From Marsupella aquatica (lineage: Eukaryota > Marchantiophyta), in the NCBI GenBank assembly GCA_973895155.1, contig OZ316893.1:25792001-25856000 (forward strand): a stretch of DNA of 64,000 bases. Reading direction: 5' to 3'. Each line of letters opens with the position of its first letter. Within the stretch, counting starts at the first letter, position 1. Shown here piece after piece: positions 48,604-59,180 of the stretch. Made by a program: the position numbers and the translations under genes. The notes below the pieces were generated by a model that saw nothing but the letters and a program-made list of their open reading frames with translations, ran no database searches and had not been told where the DNA came from.

Positions 48604-51600
48604 GCGAGCAAGGGAACCACGTATTCAAGTGTATATGCGCCGGTCATGCTCCTCGCGGTTTCTCTTCGTTCAAGTCGTTTCAGACTCACTTGAGCACCAA
48701 GCATGGCCGAAAACTCCTTGCTGATTTGTTGGAGCCAGACCTGCCTTGGTTGAGTTCAAAACTCAACACCTCTAGTCCCGCCAAGAAACCACGGAAATGC
48801 AACAGCAGTAGTGGTAAGAAGACGGAAGGTGCATCATGGATTCGATTGCGATCGACTGCCAAGCTAAGATGGCAAATGACGAAGCAGCGCAAAAAGAATC
48901 AACTGAAGGTGGACTATTGCGTTTCAGTTCTGGGGAAGAAGGAGCCATCGGTTCCATCGAAATTGGTGCTTGTTTGTCTCATTAAGGTCTACCACATTCG
49001 TCCGAAGGAGAAGAGTGGCTGGGGCTGCTTGGTAGACGATAGTTTCTTTGAGATGTTACAGGAGCATGTCAGCTCTGCTCCTATCACCAATGTTGTGTAT
49101 CACTGGGCCGAGCATGTGCAGCAATTGCCTGCTTAGTTGCCTGTGGATCGAAAGTTGCATGCTTTGCAGGTTGATTGTCGACTATTACAGGTACTTTTTC
49201 CGCTGAGAGATGTCCCTGCCCAGTCTGTCCAACCTTCAGCAGGTGAGGAGAGTAGAGAACTCATTGTTGCAGACACCTTGGAGTTTTTGAGGAAGAAAAG
49301 GGAAAGTCTGTTGTGGAAAGTCGGAGCAAAAGAAATCGATTTTGACCATGCCTATCCAGACTATGTGAAGTGGAAAAAAGAGCAGAAGCATCTGTCAATT
49401 GCCACAGCCGGTCGGAATTGTGTGAAAGATTACACAGGTGATGGCATGTCACAAGAAGAAGCAGAGGCAGCGGTACGTAACACAATCATTTTACTTGTCT
49501 TTGCATTGTTGTGTATACTTCGCGCACAATGTTTACACGAGTTTTCATATTGCAGGCTGGAGTTCACGAAGTGTGGGTTGATACCTCAGATGAGGAGGGG
49601 TACGAGCCCACCCTTGACAAGTGGGGATTAGATTATCATGAGTCCTCTGATGAAGAAGACGCAGCAGAGGTATAGTTCCTCTTCCCATTCTGCCAATGAT
49701 TTTTTCTGAATCTGCAGAGTTTGACAACATTGACCGAAATGTCTACGAAACTTCAGGTTCCTTTGAATGACGAAGCTAAAGTCAAAGAATCAGGGAAGAA
49801 AGGAAAGCCACGCAGGAAGCCAAGCGAACCCAAGAAGCAGCCTCCACAGAAAATTACGCCTCCTGTTGACACTCAGGAAGCCGATGAGGTAAAATTTGCA
49901 CTTCCAATGTAATTATCCCATTTGTATACCGTGATATCAATGTATGCACGAGTGTATGCACGATGGTTTAGTGCTCTTAGCCCGAGTATTGCTTTTTCAG
50001 GTTCCTCCCAACAAAGGAGCCAAAGCCAACCAATCAAAGCGGAAAACAAAAAGAACCAAGAAATCTGTAGAGCCAGCACCGAACGGCAACACCACCCTTC
50101 CCGTAGATTCTCAGCAAGCTGACCAGGTAACGTTTACAGATGAAAGTTCTTTGCAACATGTGTAAACAGTGTGGAGAATGTTTCCTGTTTTATCAACACT
50201 GCAAGTTCAAGAGTAGGACATTATGTTGAATACCATGATGTTAATGTATACTCACTGTTTGAATGCGCCTGTACCCCGAGTATTGCATTTTAGGTTCCTG
50301 AATCCCATGAAGGACCTACACCCGAACAATCTGTAGAGCCATCACCAAACGGCAACACCACCCTTCCCGTAGATTCTCAGCAAGCTGACCAGGTAATGTT
50401 TACAGATGAAAGTTCTTTGCAACATCTGTAAATAGTGTGGAGAACGTTTCCTGTTTTATCAACACTGCAAGTTCAAGAGTAGGACACCAATGTTATGTTG
50501 TATACCATGATGTTAATGTGTACTTACTGTTTGAATGTGCCTGTACTCCGAGTACTGCATTTTAGGTTCCTGAATCCCATGAAGGACCTACACCCGAACA
50601 ATCTGTAGAGCCACCACCGAACGGCAACACCACCCTTCCCGTAGATTCTCAGCAAGCTGACCAGGTAACGTTTACAGATGAAAGTTCTTTGCAACATCTG
50701 TAAACAGTGTGGAGAACGTTTCCTGTTTTATCAACACTGCAAGTTCAAGAGTAGGACACCAATGTTATGTTGTATACCATGATGTTAATGTATACTTACT
50801 ATTTGAATGTGCTTGTACTCCGAGTACTGCATTTTAGGTTCCTGAATCCCATGAGGGACCTACACCCGAACAATCTAAGAGGAAATCAAAGAGAACCAAG
50901 AAATCTGTACAACCACATAAGCCCGCGCCTGAGGTAAGTGTGTTTTCAATAGGCCAAGGAGGAACATTCCAGGGTAGACAGTGGTAAAAATGTATTCTAT
51001 GTGTACTTATTTGATTTAAACATGCAATCACCTTAGTTTGCAATGATAGGGACCAAAGGAAGGAGAGCAAGCAACGGCACCCCCGGAGACAGAAAAAAGT
51101 GAACCTAGATGTTCAAAGACGAAGCAAACAACTGCTCCCACCAAAGAGAAAATTGCCCAACCAAAAAGAAAAACCAGAACTAAAACCAAGGTAACTACAA
51201 ATCATTGTGTACTATGTGGCCATATTGTATAGGGACTAAACACATGATTCGCTTGATACTGATTTCAGCCTTACAATTGCAGAATTCATGTAAACAAGTC
51301 CAGGATGTCAATGCACAACCAGCACCAGAGGGAGGCAACACTATTGAAACTCAGGGTATTGCCCTTCCACCGAATGTGTCTGCAATCCCATCAGGAGAGG
51401 TGACTGCACCGGTAGGGAGCACACCTTCTGTAATTGACTTTGGTGGCATGATTGATTGGTAAGATGTGTTTCTTTGCTGATTGCATTCATATGTGAATTT
51501 GCAGGAGTACCATAAACCACCTGATGTGCAACCAGACCCATATGCAAGTAGACGTAGGAGAAAATTGACAGTTCGTGGGCCATTGGGCAAGGCGCAAAGT

Positions 51601-51765
51601 GAATTTGTAATCCCTGGGTCTTTACCACAAGAGGTCACTGTGCAGGAGGACGATATTTTGGATTCCTTGCACGCATCACAAATTCTCCAAGATTGTAGCC
51701 AGGCTGATGTTACCTCTTTTCACAAGGCAATCGATAAAATGATTAGTAATGTGGATGAAGTTTAG
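48604..51765 (+). CDS. zinc-finger/basic repeat protein gene of the MULE (unknown function)
   Basis: Multi-exon gene; the 5' end is not resolved. Exons by GT-AG and frame: 48604-49472, 49556-49669, 49718-49888, 50001-50126, 50294-50392, 50566-50664, 50838-50933, 51050-51190, 51283 to 51429 or 51458, 51505-51765. Near the start is a C2H2-like finger (FKCICAGH, then FQTHLSTKH). An in-frame TAG at 49134-49136 interrupts exon one, with open frame on both sides. Exon two is acidic. Exons three to seven each end or begin with the repeats PVDSQQADQ and VPESHEGPTPEQS; several carry Lys/Arg clusters (KRKTKRTKK) like nuclear localisation signals. Exons five to seven start at a 272-base spacing with nearly identical introns, a recent tandem copying of exon plus intron. 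The last intron joins in frame only with a donor at 51430. No known family recognised; a DNA-binding accessory protein of the transposon is a guess. Confidence 0.55.
50001..50933 (+). repeat. tandem exon-plus-intron duplication
   Basis: Exon starts at 50001, 50294, 50566 and 50838 are 293, 272 and 272 bases apart. Both the exons (ACGGCAACACCACCCTTCCC core) and the introns (ACAGATGAAAGTTCTTTGCA core) match closely. Splice signals are preserved in each copy, so copy number can change without breaking the frame (99 bases = 33 codons per unit). Confidence 0.85.
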
Positions 51766-52064
51766 GGTACAATTAGCAATATCCGAGGGATAGTCTAGGG
51801 TACCTACCCTGTTTTGTCACCAATGTGTTCATGATAATAAATATGAAATGTTCCTACATTTCTTGCTCTCTTTCAAGACTATATAACATGATCTGTTCCA
51901 AAAATGGTCATAGTAGATCTGTGTCTGGGATACAATATTTATGTTGTATTCACATTTTCTCTGACTTTACGACAAAGACGCCCCACTGTCAAATCCTTCC
52001 CACTAACTAAGACGCCCCCCGCCGAAGCCCAAATGGACAAAACCTACAGAATTTGAACACAGAA

Positions 52065-52400
52065 AACCCTTTTTCATGTATACGATTTGGACGTTGTATT
52101 CAGATTTCACACTTGGAAAAAAAATTGTCCCTCCGACTTTACGAACACGCCCTCCGCCGAAGCCTGCCCAAATGGACAAAACCTATGGAGTTTCAACATA
52201 GAAATACCTTTTTCATGTATACACTTTGGACATTGTATTCAGATTTCACACTTGGAAAAAAAAATTTGTCCCTCCGACTTTACGAACACGCCCTCCGCCG
52301 AAGCCTGCCCAAATGGACAAAACCTATGGAGTTTCAACATAGAAATACATTTTTCATGTATACACTTTGCACGTTGTATTCATAATTCACAGTTACAAAA
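52065..52400. repeat. ~140-base tandem repeat between convergent MULE genes
   Basis: About 2.5 units start near 52069, 52209 and 52350, marked by TTTTTCATGTATAC, TTGTATTCAGATTTCACACT and CTCCGCCGAAGCCTGCCC. It sits between the 3' ends of the plus-strand gene and the transposase gene. The two open frames through it arise from the repeat, not from coding selection. Confidence 0.8.
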
Positions 52401-52677
52401 AAATTCATTCACTTGAACTTTACAAAGACAGTCGGGCCTAAATGGAAAAAAAATGCCATATTCAACACTTTAATAATCATACAGCACATGCACCATGGAA
52501 GGCGTACTCAGACCTAACAATTGCAAATAAAAGGCTTCACTCCTCATTGGATGGAATACAACATCCACTTTGTAACAATTTGAACTCATTCAAGGTAGTG
52601 TTTAGGTCCATGCACAAATGTGCCCTACTACCATCTAACTTCCCAATATAGTGAATAGTAGACTGTGATGTATATGT

Positions 52678-55600
52678 CTATTCTGTGATATCTACTTCAT
52701 GAGGTAGCCCAAAATAAGGGCAATTATCAGCAGCTTCTTCAGCAAGTTCAGTGATGCGCCGTGCCCACTCATAATCCAAGGAGTTTTGAATGCGTGGATT
52801 GGAAGGCATAGTACCACTGCCTATTGTTGGTGCTCCAACGGTGACAAGCCACTCACTTTCTCCAACATTGTTCACATTGTCATGCTCTTCCCCCTCCACC
52901 TGCGCATTACAATAACACTAGAATAAGTAAACAAATTCTTATGAAACTAGGACTTTTATATGAACCTTCTCTGTCTTGCAACATTATAACATTTCGTAAC
53001 TGCTCATCATCTTCAGTTGCTTGGGCAACTGAAACTTCTTTGCAAGATCGTTTGTTGTGGCCACCCTTTCCGCACCTGCTGCACGTACACTTTACATTAC
53101 CCCGCTTCCTTTTCTTAGGTAGGATCTCAACCATTGGGAGGCCACTCGCAGAGTTTGCACTTGGAAACAGAATGCCTCTCTCATTGTCATCATCCATTGG
53201 ATATCTGAGACACAGCCTTCCTGTTGGATCAAGATGGAGGTCCTCCCCATTCCCTAAAGCCCTGGAACGAGTTTCCCCATGAATTCTTACCATTCTATGT
53301 CGCCCATTCACTATAGCAGGCTCTGGAGCATGACAACTTAAGCTCAATGGAAGGTGAGTGGAAACAAAGCTAGGTAATACACCATCATAAAGTAAAACCA
53401 AAGACTGTGTCCGCCAACATTTATAAAAATGCCTAGCCGGATTCTTTCCTGTTTCATCATCCCATGCCAGCATATGTTGGCATGGCCAAACCATCTCCTG
53501 CAGCTCCATGCAAGTGCACTTTGGTTTTGGTGACAAAGTGAGAAGATACTCCTCACTCCCTGTTGTAGTCTGAGTTTTGGCACTGGATTGACCATCACTG
53601 AATACCTATAGCATGACAGTATGAAATATGAAGCGTGAGACAATCCATCCTCCACATGTGGTGAAAATGTTCGTTACAAAAGGAAAAGAAAGAGCCAATT
53701 TGCACCTGGAATTGTTGGAAGTTCTGCAAGTTGGTATTGTATCGTAGTTGTGCTGGTTTTGACAGTGGTTCTTGTCTGCATGCAACCTCTATTCTCCTGT
53801 CTTTAAACTTTTTTTGAATGTACACCCAAAGAGCCACCAACAACTTTCCAGGTGCTAGCAGACGGAATGGTAATAATCCAGAATTTGCTTGCTCGGCTAG
53901 ATTACTTGTGACCTTACCCATGCGAGGGAGTGGGAATGCATGCCTGGCATAACATTTCACATCCAGACCGTGGATGTAATGTGCTGCATCAACTCCCTTG
54001 CCGGCTATCAATGAACCAGACAGTCGATCTAGCACAGACTCATATCTGAATTGAAAGAGACAGAATACATGAGTGACAATGTTTACAGAGACAGAATACA
54101 TCAAGCACAATGTCAAAATATATAGAATACATCAAGCACAATGTCTGAATAGGCAAATTGCTTTCATATTGGTCCTAGTGAGTGTATTTACTTACTCGTG
54201 CACATCATTGGCATAGACACATCCGTAAAAGAATTCACTTGCTGTTCTACCATGCCTGGTCTTCACGTTTGCCCTCAAATGATTTGCGCACTGTGCATTG
54301 ATCTTTCCTACTGTCCAAAAATAATAAATTAGATTTTGTACTCCAGTTAGCACAGTATCATCATAACTCTCAAATTTGACAGAATTAAGCAATCTAAGCG
54401 TGGAAGGGTGTTACCTGGCCAAATCTGACTTACAGCAGCAGTGAGACCCTTTTGACGATCTGACATGATGACAATGTCTTGACTACCAATGCCATATACA
54501 ACTTTGTCCATTAATTCTAGAAACCAAAGCCAGTTCTCTGTGTTTTCAACTGGTGCTACTCCATAGCAAAGTATGACACCGTTTGAGTTCCCATCCAGGC
54601 ATGTAGCTAAAAATAGTTGAGTTGGATATTTTCTATTCTTGGTGTGACAAGCATCTAAACTAACCATCGGCTGAGTATAGTTAAGTGCTTTCCTGGTGGC
54701 AGATGGACATATGAATGCTCTGCAAAAAATGGTGGAGTCCTCCATAGTGCACCAATGTGCAACACAGCCAGGGTCTGTCTCCCGAATCCTATCAATCAAT
54801 GCTGGGATCATCTGAAAAGATGATTTTTGTGAGCCAGCGGTCCAATGCCCTACAAGATCTTTGCCCCGCCACATTTGCTGGTAGTTACTTCCTTGCTTGT
54901 AGTCACCTTGGAAACCAAACAGCAATTCCTTCACAGGCATTTTCAGATTTCTGATGATTCTTGGAGCCAATGTTACCCCCAACCATGCAGACTTGTGAGT
55001 AGGAGCTCTCCACTTGTGAATGTGAGCAGCACAAGTATGTGTTAGTTCACATATAGTGATAATATGACCCCCACCCTTCACTCTATTGCAACGTACTCTG
55101 AAAGGACATTCCTCCTCTGAGTAAAGCAAGTCTTATGGTCTTGGTTGAAACGGCTTAGATCTGGACAACTGTCCACAAGCTCCAGTTGCAGATGGCTTCC
55201 TAGTTTTCTGTTGACCAGGTTTACGTGGGTGTTGCAAACCAGGTAACCAAACGCTAGTGTGTTGGACTATGGACTTTGGTCTGTTGTGCACAACTCTTCC
55301 TTGTGTAGACAAAACAGTATTTATGTGCACAGTTTGTTGTACAAATATAGGTGCATTTTGGTGCACGGATTGTTGTGTAGACAATGACACATTTGTCTGC
55401 ATGGTGTTTGCTTGAATGGCTGAAAGCGGTGCACGAGGTTGCTGACGAGCAAGAGTGATCTGATTAATGGCATTATGAAATTGACGATCTTCAATCTGCA
55501 AAACCCCATGATTGTACACACCAAGAATTTGAGCAAGTGATTGTAGGATGTCCCAAAATAAAAAAAGGTGTGGCACTGGTGGCAGTAGCAGCGGTAGCAC

Positions 55601-56039
55601 ACACCTCTGCTTGACTGCGATATCTATTCTCTTGTTGTGTAGTTTGCTGCAATGTCTGAGACCTTGGTCCTTTCGATCGTCTTCCACTCCAATGGCCATA
55701 TTTGCTATGAAACTCATGCTCACCTTCTGACTCTTCATCCTCTTCCTCAAATTGAAGCTGCCACTGGTTTGGTTCCTCCGTAGCATGTGAACCAATGCTG
55801 TCATTGTCACCATGGTCATCACAAGCTGCCTCATCATCGACTACCTATTTCGATCTAGCAATCTTTCCAAACCTGCATAGACGAATACATCGATTTGCAA
55901 ACGTCTTGTATCTGGACATGGCTCGACCATTCATCACAGCCAGAGAATCTAGGCACCGATCAAACTCTTCAAAGCTATTGAAGTGCTCTCCCAACTTGAT
56001 TCGAGTAGCCTCTGCTGCCACTGTAACAGAGGAAGACAT
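52678..56039 (-). CDS. MuDR-type Mutator transposase
   Basis: Multi-exon minus-strand gene, start tentative at Met 56039 (MSSSVTVAAEATRIKLGEHF). Supported parts: 56039-55615 (with an in-frame TAG at 55847-55845), 55495 to about 55230, 55117-54415, 54310-54196, 54045-53706, 53605 to about 52960, and 52890-52678 (last junction uncertain). A short intron ending at 55118 would remove a TAA at 55135-55133. Motifs in order: ECPFRVRC N-terminal MuDR block; catalytic Asp in VSLDACHTKNRKYP; second Asp in IVIMSDRQKGL; the CANH (CX2H) motif in INAQCANHLRANV; third acidic residue in KVTSNLAEQANSG; SWIM zinc finger CTCMELQEMVWPCQHM; zinc knuckle CSRCGKGGHNKRSC. MuDR transposases cut and join the element's inverted ends, giving ~9-bp duplications as seen here. 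A further ORF at 56453-56127 could be an upstream exon. Confidence 0.85.
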
Positions 56040-56053
56040 GTCATCACGTTAAT

Positions 56054-57032
56054 ATGTATACAATGACATCAATGTTCATGTGCGGAAGCTACATGCCTGG
56101 ATGGGAACTCAAACGGTGTCATACTTTCAAATCACATTGGACTGACACACATTGTATGAAAATAAGAAATGTCCAAACAATCTGATGGCACCTTCTTCAG
56201 CAGTTCTGCCATCCAATATCCTCGGGGGCTTCTCAACATTCTTTCGAGCCCTCTGACGTTCTTGTGTGTCTTGTGTTCGTGCCCTCTCATGATAGGGGAC
56301 ATTGACTTCCCAAACATCACCTCTGGTCCACAAATGCATTGAGTCATTGTCCTCCATGCCTGACACTGTCCCTCTAAGCGTACTGTACACATTAGGGGAG
56401 TGGAAACACTCACGACCCTGCCGTGTGAGCTCACGCGCAAAGCATGTGCACAAAAAAAGTGTCGTGTGAAATGACAGGAACGTGCAAAAGTTCTATAACA
56501 TGTCAGTGATTTGGCGGGTCATCCTTTGAAAACATTATCCACCCTGTATTCTATTGAAGATATAAGCATGTTTAGCTTTTCCGTGCCTAAGCCAACGGTT
56601 ACTCCAAACCCTAATTTGTTTAACTATATATAATCTAATACATTTTTTATACATGGCTGTAAATGTCTACACTGCTTTGTATATGTTGTGGTTGCACTAT
56701 GCTTGGTTCATCCAACATTGTGGTCATTGTATACAGTGATGTCAATGTATACATGATCTAACTATGAGGCTCTATTTCATTGTGCGGCCGCACAACGTAA
56801 GGTTTGTTTGACATCACAGTTCATGTTTGTACGCATTGTTGTCAATGTCTACATTGCAGGATACATTGATTCTCTCGGAACTGCGATCGTAGTGATCGCA
56901 TTCGGCGACGCGGTCAGACACTGAAGAACAGTAGAACATGCTGCGTTCTACAGTGACAATCTCGCGTTATAAAAACTGCACAATGTGTTAGAAGAACATA
57001 TCACACGAAATGGTACCTCTGGTGGGCCCAGA
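56054..57032. other. MULE right subterminal region / transposase promoter
   Basis: ORFs at 56127-56453 in two frames on the minus strand may be a 5' exon; neither is decisive. The rest holds several TGTATACA/AATGTMTACA-like phrases (about 56660-56860) but no gene. Confidence 0.4.
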
Positions 57033-57112
57033 GGTCCACTGGGAGGGCGTGGGAAACTTTTGGTCCATTAAGAGAGAAAGCTGCATTTGGAGGTCCACTA
57101 AGTATATCTCTC
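57033..57112 (-). repeat. right terminal inverted repeat of the MULE
   Basis: Inverted match to the left end with two mismatches. It lacks the left end's extra 29-base unit. Confidence 0.93.
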
Positions 57113-57122
57113 CTATATTATG

Positions 57123-59040
57123 ATTTGCCATCTAAGCATACCTTGGATGACTTAATTTAGGGAGTGAGGCCTGAGGTGAAATCACAGGCCAGAACTTTTG
57201 TCATAACAATTGTTTTTATTTTTAAATATGCTCATGAATAGAGTAGGGCATGGTAGTTTGGGTATATCAACTACAGTACTTGTGCACGGGTATTGGGGGC
57301 CGAGTTGGGGGCTAGTACAAACAAATAGGAAAAACTCACAAAGTGCCCAAAGTGAAATGAGGACCATTCTCTGCCCCACCTGAGTGTATATTCTTCTTGG
57401 GGCCAGCATGAGCTTTTCACTTTTCGGATTACTTTTCACTATGAAAAATGGGAAAATAATAAAAACTACTGCGAGCTGTTGCGAACTGAAATCACGCCCG
57501 AAATTAGACACCAAAGTCAGAGAGAGTCGGTCCGGAGCACAGATTCCAGATTCCGCGCGCAAAAGACAAAAGAATCTTGTCACAAACACGACCACGAAAT
57601 CCAAAACGTACCGATCCCGCTAAATCTGCCGATGCCGCTAAATCCTCTAGCGGCAGAGAGCCTCATCAGAGCCCTACTCAAACTCCGTTGTACTAACTCC
57701 TCCTCCTCCTCCGCATAAATAATTCCCCAAAAGTAGTTAACACAGAATTTACGCCACGTCAGTTACTTCGCGTACCGTCATCACGATACTATCATTCTTG
57801 GAATGTTCTGCCACAAACCGGGTATCGCGGACCTTTGACCCACGAAACAGGGAAGGTCCAGCTCGGAGCAGCGCGGCAAATCCCGGATCCCGGTATGATT
57901 ATGAGCTTCGGGGCTGTAATTAAGATTACCCAGCATAATCTCATACCTGTCCCCACGTCACAACTCTCTACTTGACCCCCATTACTCTTGCAATTTGCAG
58001 GGAGTGATATTAAGTGATGGGGTCCGGTGGGCTTGCCATGAGCATGGCCATGGCAGGGCATTCTGCTATCGGATCACTCGAGCCGCCTCTTTCTAATAAT
58101 AACAGCGAATCCATTTAATGAGGACGAATTTTCCATTAAGGCCCAAAACGCATGGGATAGCCTGCCGCCATTGTCAGAGCCGCCTCCTCTTCCCCCTGTG
58201 TCCGCACACCAAAACTTCCAGTTCGGCAGTGTAAAACAGATATCATAAATTCCAGGGCGGCACGTGGGTTTGGGAGACGGGTGTCGCGAATGGTCGCCTG
58301 CCACGTCAAGATTGGCGGCCCGGTGCTGTCGGGGAGTCCGGCTGGTCGCGGTCATATGAGAGGGGGTCGTTATACGTGAATCCCGGCGAGCGGTCGGGAT
58401 TACCGATATTGACCGTATGCGGTCTGAGCTTGTCCAGTTTCATGGAAAGAGGGGACGATCTCGTTGCGTGCTTCCCTTGGGGAACGCACGCCCTCCTGAA
58501 CATGATTGTCGTGTTGCTGTGCAACTGAAGCCTCAGGGTTAACCCGAATAAAATATTTGCCCTTCGTGTACTCTACACATTAAAAATATATATATATATA
58601 TCACTAGGTAATCCACGAAACTGAAGCTTCCATGGAACCTCAACGTTTGACCAAATGCCAGGAAGGACTAGCACAACCAGTTTGGATGGTAGCAAACCTT
58701 TCCAGTCCTCGGATAGAACTTTTTCTGTGAAAGGAAATTATTCTCGCCTGTAAACTTGTCAATTGGGGTTGCCCCACTTGTTGGGAGTGGGCCATCCACT
58801 GTTACTTTAGAGAAACCATGGGTTTTGGGGATTTTTCTGAAGGGAAACTGGCTTGCAATAAGTTGTGTAATTGGCTTGCAGGATAAGCCCCTGGTTCATT
58901 TTTTGGGTGTTTTATATAGTTCCTACAACTAGCACAAGTGTCTATGGCACATCAGACATTGGACCCTCCTAAAACAATTTGACAGAGAACCTATATTAGG
59001 TTCACATACACATGTGACCTGCCTGACACCAAATTTGGTT
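57123..59040. other. spacer, CpG-richer stretch at 57750-58550, TA microsatellite
   Basis: No gene recognised. The stretch 57750-58550 is richer in G, C and CpG than its surroundings. A short (TA)n tract lies at about 58586-58601. Confidence 0.4.
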
Positions 59041-59180
59041 TGACACCAAATTCATATTAGATCCACAAGAAGAAGCTAGAGAAGGATTGTGGGGGTAAGG
59101 TTTGAACTTGAAACCTCCTCGCCACAAGTCATCCGCTTGGCCACCTGAGCTGACCACTAGGCTCCACTCTGGAGAATTAC
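59041..59180 (-). mobile_element. possible tRNA-derived SINE remnant
   Basis: The minus strand has TGGCCAAGCGG (59143-59133), a good RNA polymerase III A box, and AGTTCAAACC (59108-59099), B-box-like, 24 bases apart. Upstream text TAGTGGTCAGCTCAGGTGGCC resembles leucine/serine tRNA 5' halves. No intact cloverleaf or poly-A tail is seen, so this is a tRNA-related relic at best. Confidence 0.35.

Larger units (their letters stand above)
46396..57112. mobile_element. Mutator-like (MuDR) transposon, 10.7 kb, three genes
   Basis: The terminal inverted repeats are 46396-46475 and 57033-57112: 78 of 80 bases match, starting GAGAGATATACTTAGTGGAC. Beyond base 80 the left end has a 29-base extra copy (CCAAAGTTTAGATTC...GGACC) before the match resumes with TCYGGGCCCAC. 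A 10-bp target duplication CTATATTATG flanks it (46386-46395 and 57113-57122). Inside are an RPA1-like gene and a zinc-finger/basic gene on plus and a MuDR transposase on minus; the latter two converge on a tandem repeat. Precise ends and a clear target duplication indicate transposition as one unit. Confidence 0.95.

Noticed and set aside
50001-50933. Regular repeats as a CRISPR-like array
   Set aside because: Units are exon plus intron with splice signals, in a plant transposon; spacing and content do not fit CRISPR.
52053-52416. Two ~110-codon plus-strand ORFs with internal repeats
   Set aside because: They are created by the ~140-base tandem repeat, which is open in two frames at once; no coding constraint is visible.
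55133-55135. TAA as another C-to-T nonsense change in the transposase
   Set aside because: A short intron (donor near 55229, acceptor at 55118) would remove it and keep frame, so it cannot be counted as a mutation.
57182-57604. 140-codon minus-strand ORF right of the MULE
   Set aside because: No motif, and overlapping plus-strand ORFs are equally good; outside the element's ends.
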